The notes under the pieces: generated by a model
Databases searched by the model: none
What the model was told of the DNA's origin: nothing
What the model saw: the letters and a program-made list of their open reading frames with translations, nothing else
Assembly: GCA_030152105.1 (NCBI GenBank)
Contig: JASLIH010000045.1
Location: 1-6,029, forward strand
Direction: 5' to 3'
Source: Actinomycetes bacterium
GTDB lineage: Bacteria > Actinomycetota > CALGFH01
DNA: 6,029 bases
Shown here: one piece after another, positions 1 through 6,029 of the stretch
Numbering within the stretch: the first letter of the stretch is position 1
Layout of the letters: each line of letters opens with the position of its first letter
Made by a program: the position numbers and the translations under genes

Positions 1-1
1 G

Positions 2-304
2 GAGCCGGCCCGGGCGTTCTATGCGGCCGTGTTCGGCTTCACCCTCGACGGCAACCAGGACCTGCCCGACTTCGACTTCACCTTCCTGCGCCGCCCCGAC
101 GGCCACGAGGTCGGCGGGGTCATGGGCGTCCCGGGCGCGCCATCGTCGGTGTCGGCGACCTCGAAGGTGGTCGCCCGGGCGGCCGAGGCCGGCGGCAGCC
201 CCGGCCAGGCCGAGGACTTCGTCTACGGCCGCCTGGCCACCATCACCGATCCCTTCGGGACCGAGTTCTCGGTCATTGCCCGCCCCGAGGCTCAGCGGGG
301 CTGA
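2..304 (+). CDS. VOC (glyoxalase/bleomycin-resistance fold) protein, 5'-truncated
   Basis: This is the last 100 residues of a vicinal-oxygen-chelate-fold protein; the reading frame is already open at base 2, so the true start lies before the window. The visible part opens with 'ARAFYAAVFGF', the usual helix and strand after the first strand of a VOC module. It ends with 'YGRLATITDPFGTEFSVI', the typical final strand pair of CFP32-like VOC proteins. The GTG at 29 is an internal valine, not a start. Members of this group include dioxygenases, lyases, resistance proteins and many of unknown activity, so no substrate can be named. An oddity is that the stretch between 'GVPGAPSSVSATS' and 'VVARAAEAGG' (about bases 140-175) is shorter than usual and lacks the expected 'V-x-D-x-D-A' strand and turn. 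The stop at 302-304 lies inside the 3' end of the cyclase gene on the other strand. The family call is secure; the function is unknown. Confidence 0.85.
   Translation, partial: EPARAFYAAVFGFTLDGNQDLPDFDFTFLRRPDGHEVGGVMGVPGAPSSVSATSKVVARAAEAGGSPGQAEDFVYGRLATITDPFGTEFSVIARPEAQRG
273..304. other. Tail-to-tail overlap of VOC and cyclase genes
   Basis: The last nine codons plus stop of the VOC gene (+) and the last codons plus stop of the cyclase gene (-) share 32 bp. Both frames are uninterrupted here. No hairpin with a T-run is visible in or around the overlap, so the two convergent transcripts probably run into each other's genes or end by a factor-dependent route. Confidence 0.8.
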
Positions 305-1469
305 CCGCCCGGTCCAGCAGGAACCAGGTGACCAGCTCGCCCTTGCCCTTGACCTGGACCGGTCCCCGCCGCTCGAACCGGTAGCGGTCCCGCAGCCGCC
401 GGTAGGCCCGGTCGGTCACCTGGATGCAGCCGGCCACCCCGTTCGACTCCATCCGGCTGGCGGTGTTGACGGTGTCGCCCCACAGGTCGTAGCTGAACCT
501 GCGCCGGCCGATCACCCCCGCCACCACCGGGCCGGTGTCGATGCCGATGCGGACGGCCAGCGGCCGGCCGCCCGCGTCGAGGTGGCGGGCCACCTCCTCG
601 CGCACGGCCAGGGCCATCTCGGCCACCGCCTCGGCGTGGTCGGGCCGCGGCTCGGGCAGCCCGCCGACGGCCATGTAGGCGTCGCCGATGGTCTTGATCT
701 TCTCCAGCCCGTGCCGCTCGGCCAGCTCGTCGAGGGCCGAGAACAGGTCGTCGAGGATCCGCACGACCCGCTCCGGGGTCGTCTCCTGGCTTCGCCGGGT
801 GAAGTCGACCAGGTCGGCGAAGAGGACGGTGACCTCCGGGAAGCCGTCGGCGATGACCTCCTCGCCCTGCTTGAGCCGGGCCGCGATCGGGGCCGGGAGG
901 ACGTTGAGGAGCAGCTGCTCGGACCGCTCCCGCTCGGCCAGGAGCAGCCGGTGCGCCCGGTCAAGGGCCCGGCGGCCGCGCACCGCCTCCCCCAGCAGCA
1001 GCACCGCGGCCAGCAGCGCCAGGTCGGAGACAGCGAGGCTGACCAGTTCGGCCCTGGTCTGCTCGGGGAGGTCGGCCACGGCCAGGAAGATCAGCGGGGT
1101 GCCGCCGAACCAGGCGACCACGGCCAGCGCCCAGCCGCGCCGGCCGGCCGCCCAGGCGGTGGCCAGCGCGACTGACAGGGGCACGGCCGAGAACAGGCCC
1201 GGGTAGTCGAACTGGTTGTAGAGGAACAGGGTGGCCGCCGAGGCCAGAAGCACGGCCAGGGGCCAGCGCCGCCGGAACAGCGACAGGGCGGCGATCAGCA
1301 GGCCCAGACCGTAGGCGAGCGCGTCGGGTGGTTCGCCCTGGCTCGGCAGCACGCTGATGGCGACCGTGATCGCGACCGCCAGGGCCACCGCCAGCCCGGC
1401 GTCCACCACCGGCGCGGGCAGCCGCCGCAGTCTCGACCGCCAGGACGTCCAAGCCATCCCGGGCACCAT
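273..1469 (-). CDS. Membrane-bound class III adenylate cyclase
   Basis: A 398-residue protein that should convert ATP to cAMP on the inner face of the membrane. Residues about 21-163 hold six hydrophobic segments (roughly 21-42, 51-66, 69-84, 92-108, 112-132 and 141-163). A charged helix follows (164-190), then the 'SEQLLLNVLP..IAARLK' linker seen before many bacterial cyclase domains. The catalytic domain runs from about 208 to 386. Metal-binding aspartates are D219 ('LFADLVDFT') and D263 ('KTIGDAYM'). Base-selecting residues are K259 and D328 ('YDLWGDTVN'), the adenylate pair rather than the Glu/Cys pair of guanylate cyclases. Transition-state residues are N335 and R339. All catalytic positions are present, so one protein could form an active homodimer. 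It begins 19 bp after the beta-galactosidase stop on the same strand. The start is uncertain: the ATG at 1469 has a G-run directly against it, and the ATG at 1457 (residue 5) is nearly as good. What the membrane part senses is unknown. Confidence 0.93.
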   Translation of the reverse strand: MVPGMAWTSWRSRLRRLPAPVVDAGLAVALAVAITVAISVLPSQGEPPDALAYGLGLLIAALSLFRRRWPLAVLLASAATLFLYNQFDYPGLFSAVPLSVALATAWAAGRRGWALAVVAWFGGTPLIFLAVADLPEQTRAELVSLAVSDLALLAAVLLLGEAVRGRRALDRAHRLLLAERERSEQLLLNVLPAPIAARLKQGEEVIADGFPEVTVLFADLVDFTRRSQETTPERVVRILDDLFSALDELAERHGLEKIKTIGDAYMAVGGLPEPRPDHAEAVAEMALAVREEVARHLDAGGRPLAVRIGIDTGPVVAGVIGRRRFSYDLWGDTVNTASRMESNGVAGCIQVTDRAYRRLRDRYRFERRGPVQVKGKGELVTWFLLDRAVSPAEPRGGQ

Positions 1470-1488
1470 ACCCCCGGTCAGGCCGGCG
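1470..1488 (-). other. Short spacer between beta-galactosidase and cyclase genes
   Basis: Only 19 bp separate the GH2 stop codon (1489-1491) from the most upstream ATG of the cyclase. Read on the minus strand, the spacer ends in a run of five G (1471-1475). This run is the only purine-rich candidate ribosome binding site: it sits 1 nt from the ATG at 1469, 4 nt from a GTG at 1466 and 13 nt from the ATG at 1457, so it fits none of them well. There is no hairpin or T-run that could act as a terminator, which supports read-through into the cyclase gene. Confidence 0.6.

Positions 1489-6029
<4,541 letters not shown>

Noticed and set aside
21..1175. A 384-codon open frame on the plus strand
   Set aside because: It begins out of frame within the VOC gene and runs antisense to the cyclase catalytic domain; its Pro/Arg/Gly-rich translation shows no recognisable motif.

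Overview
The window is very G+C-rich (well over 70% by eye), and nearly every codon in the conserved genes ends in G or C. Together with the wording of the protein motifs, for example the alpha-galactosidase catalytic segment '[13 protein letters not shown]', this points to a high-GC actinobacterium. I cannot place it more precisely; no rRNA, tRNA or phylogenetic marker is present.

Layout: (1) 2-304 (+), the C-terminal part of a VOC/glyoxalase-fold protein whose start lies before the window. (2) 273-1469 (-), a six-pass membrane class III adenylate cyclase whose last codons overlap the last codons of the VOC gene tail to tail. (3) 1489-4503 (-), a full-length LacZ-type GH2 beta-galactosidase of 1004 residues. 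(4) 4500-6029 (-), a GH36 alpha-galactosidase open to the window edge, so its N-terminus is missing. Genes 4, 3 and 2 are read in that order on the minus strand. The GH36 and GH2 genes overlap by 4 bp (ATGA), and 18 bp plus a stop codon-length step (19 bp in all, 1470-1488) separates the GH2 stop from the cyclase start. They look like one transcription unit whose promoter lies beyond base 6029. The window is coding almost throughout.

How the genes could work together: the two glycosidases release galactose from alpha- and beta-galactosides. The GH2 enzyme has no signal peptide and is probably cytoplasmic, so imported oligosaccharides are the likely substrates, but no transporter or regulator is visible. 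The membrane cyclase at the end of the unit could link use of these sugars to cAMP signalling, or it may be an unrelated passenger; the sequence alone does not decide.

The main points for a second look are: the cyclase as last gene of a galactosidase unit; a Pro/Gly-rich stretch in the beta-galactosidase with relaxed codon choice and two inverted repeats, resembling non-coding DNA taken into the reading frame; loss of several LacZ residues tied to allolactose formation; and a VOC domain that seems to lack the usual 'V-x-D-x-D-A' segment. I see no CRISPR array, insertion sequence, RNA gene, convincing promoter or terminator. Nothing here is clearly a new biological system.
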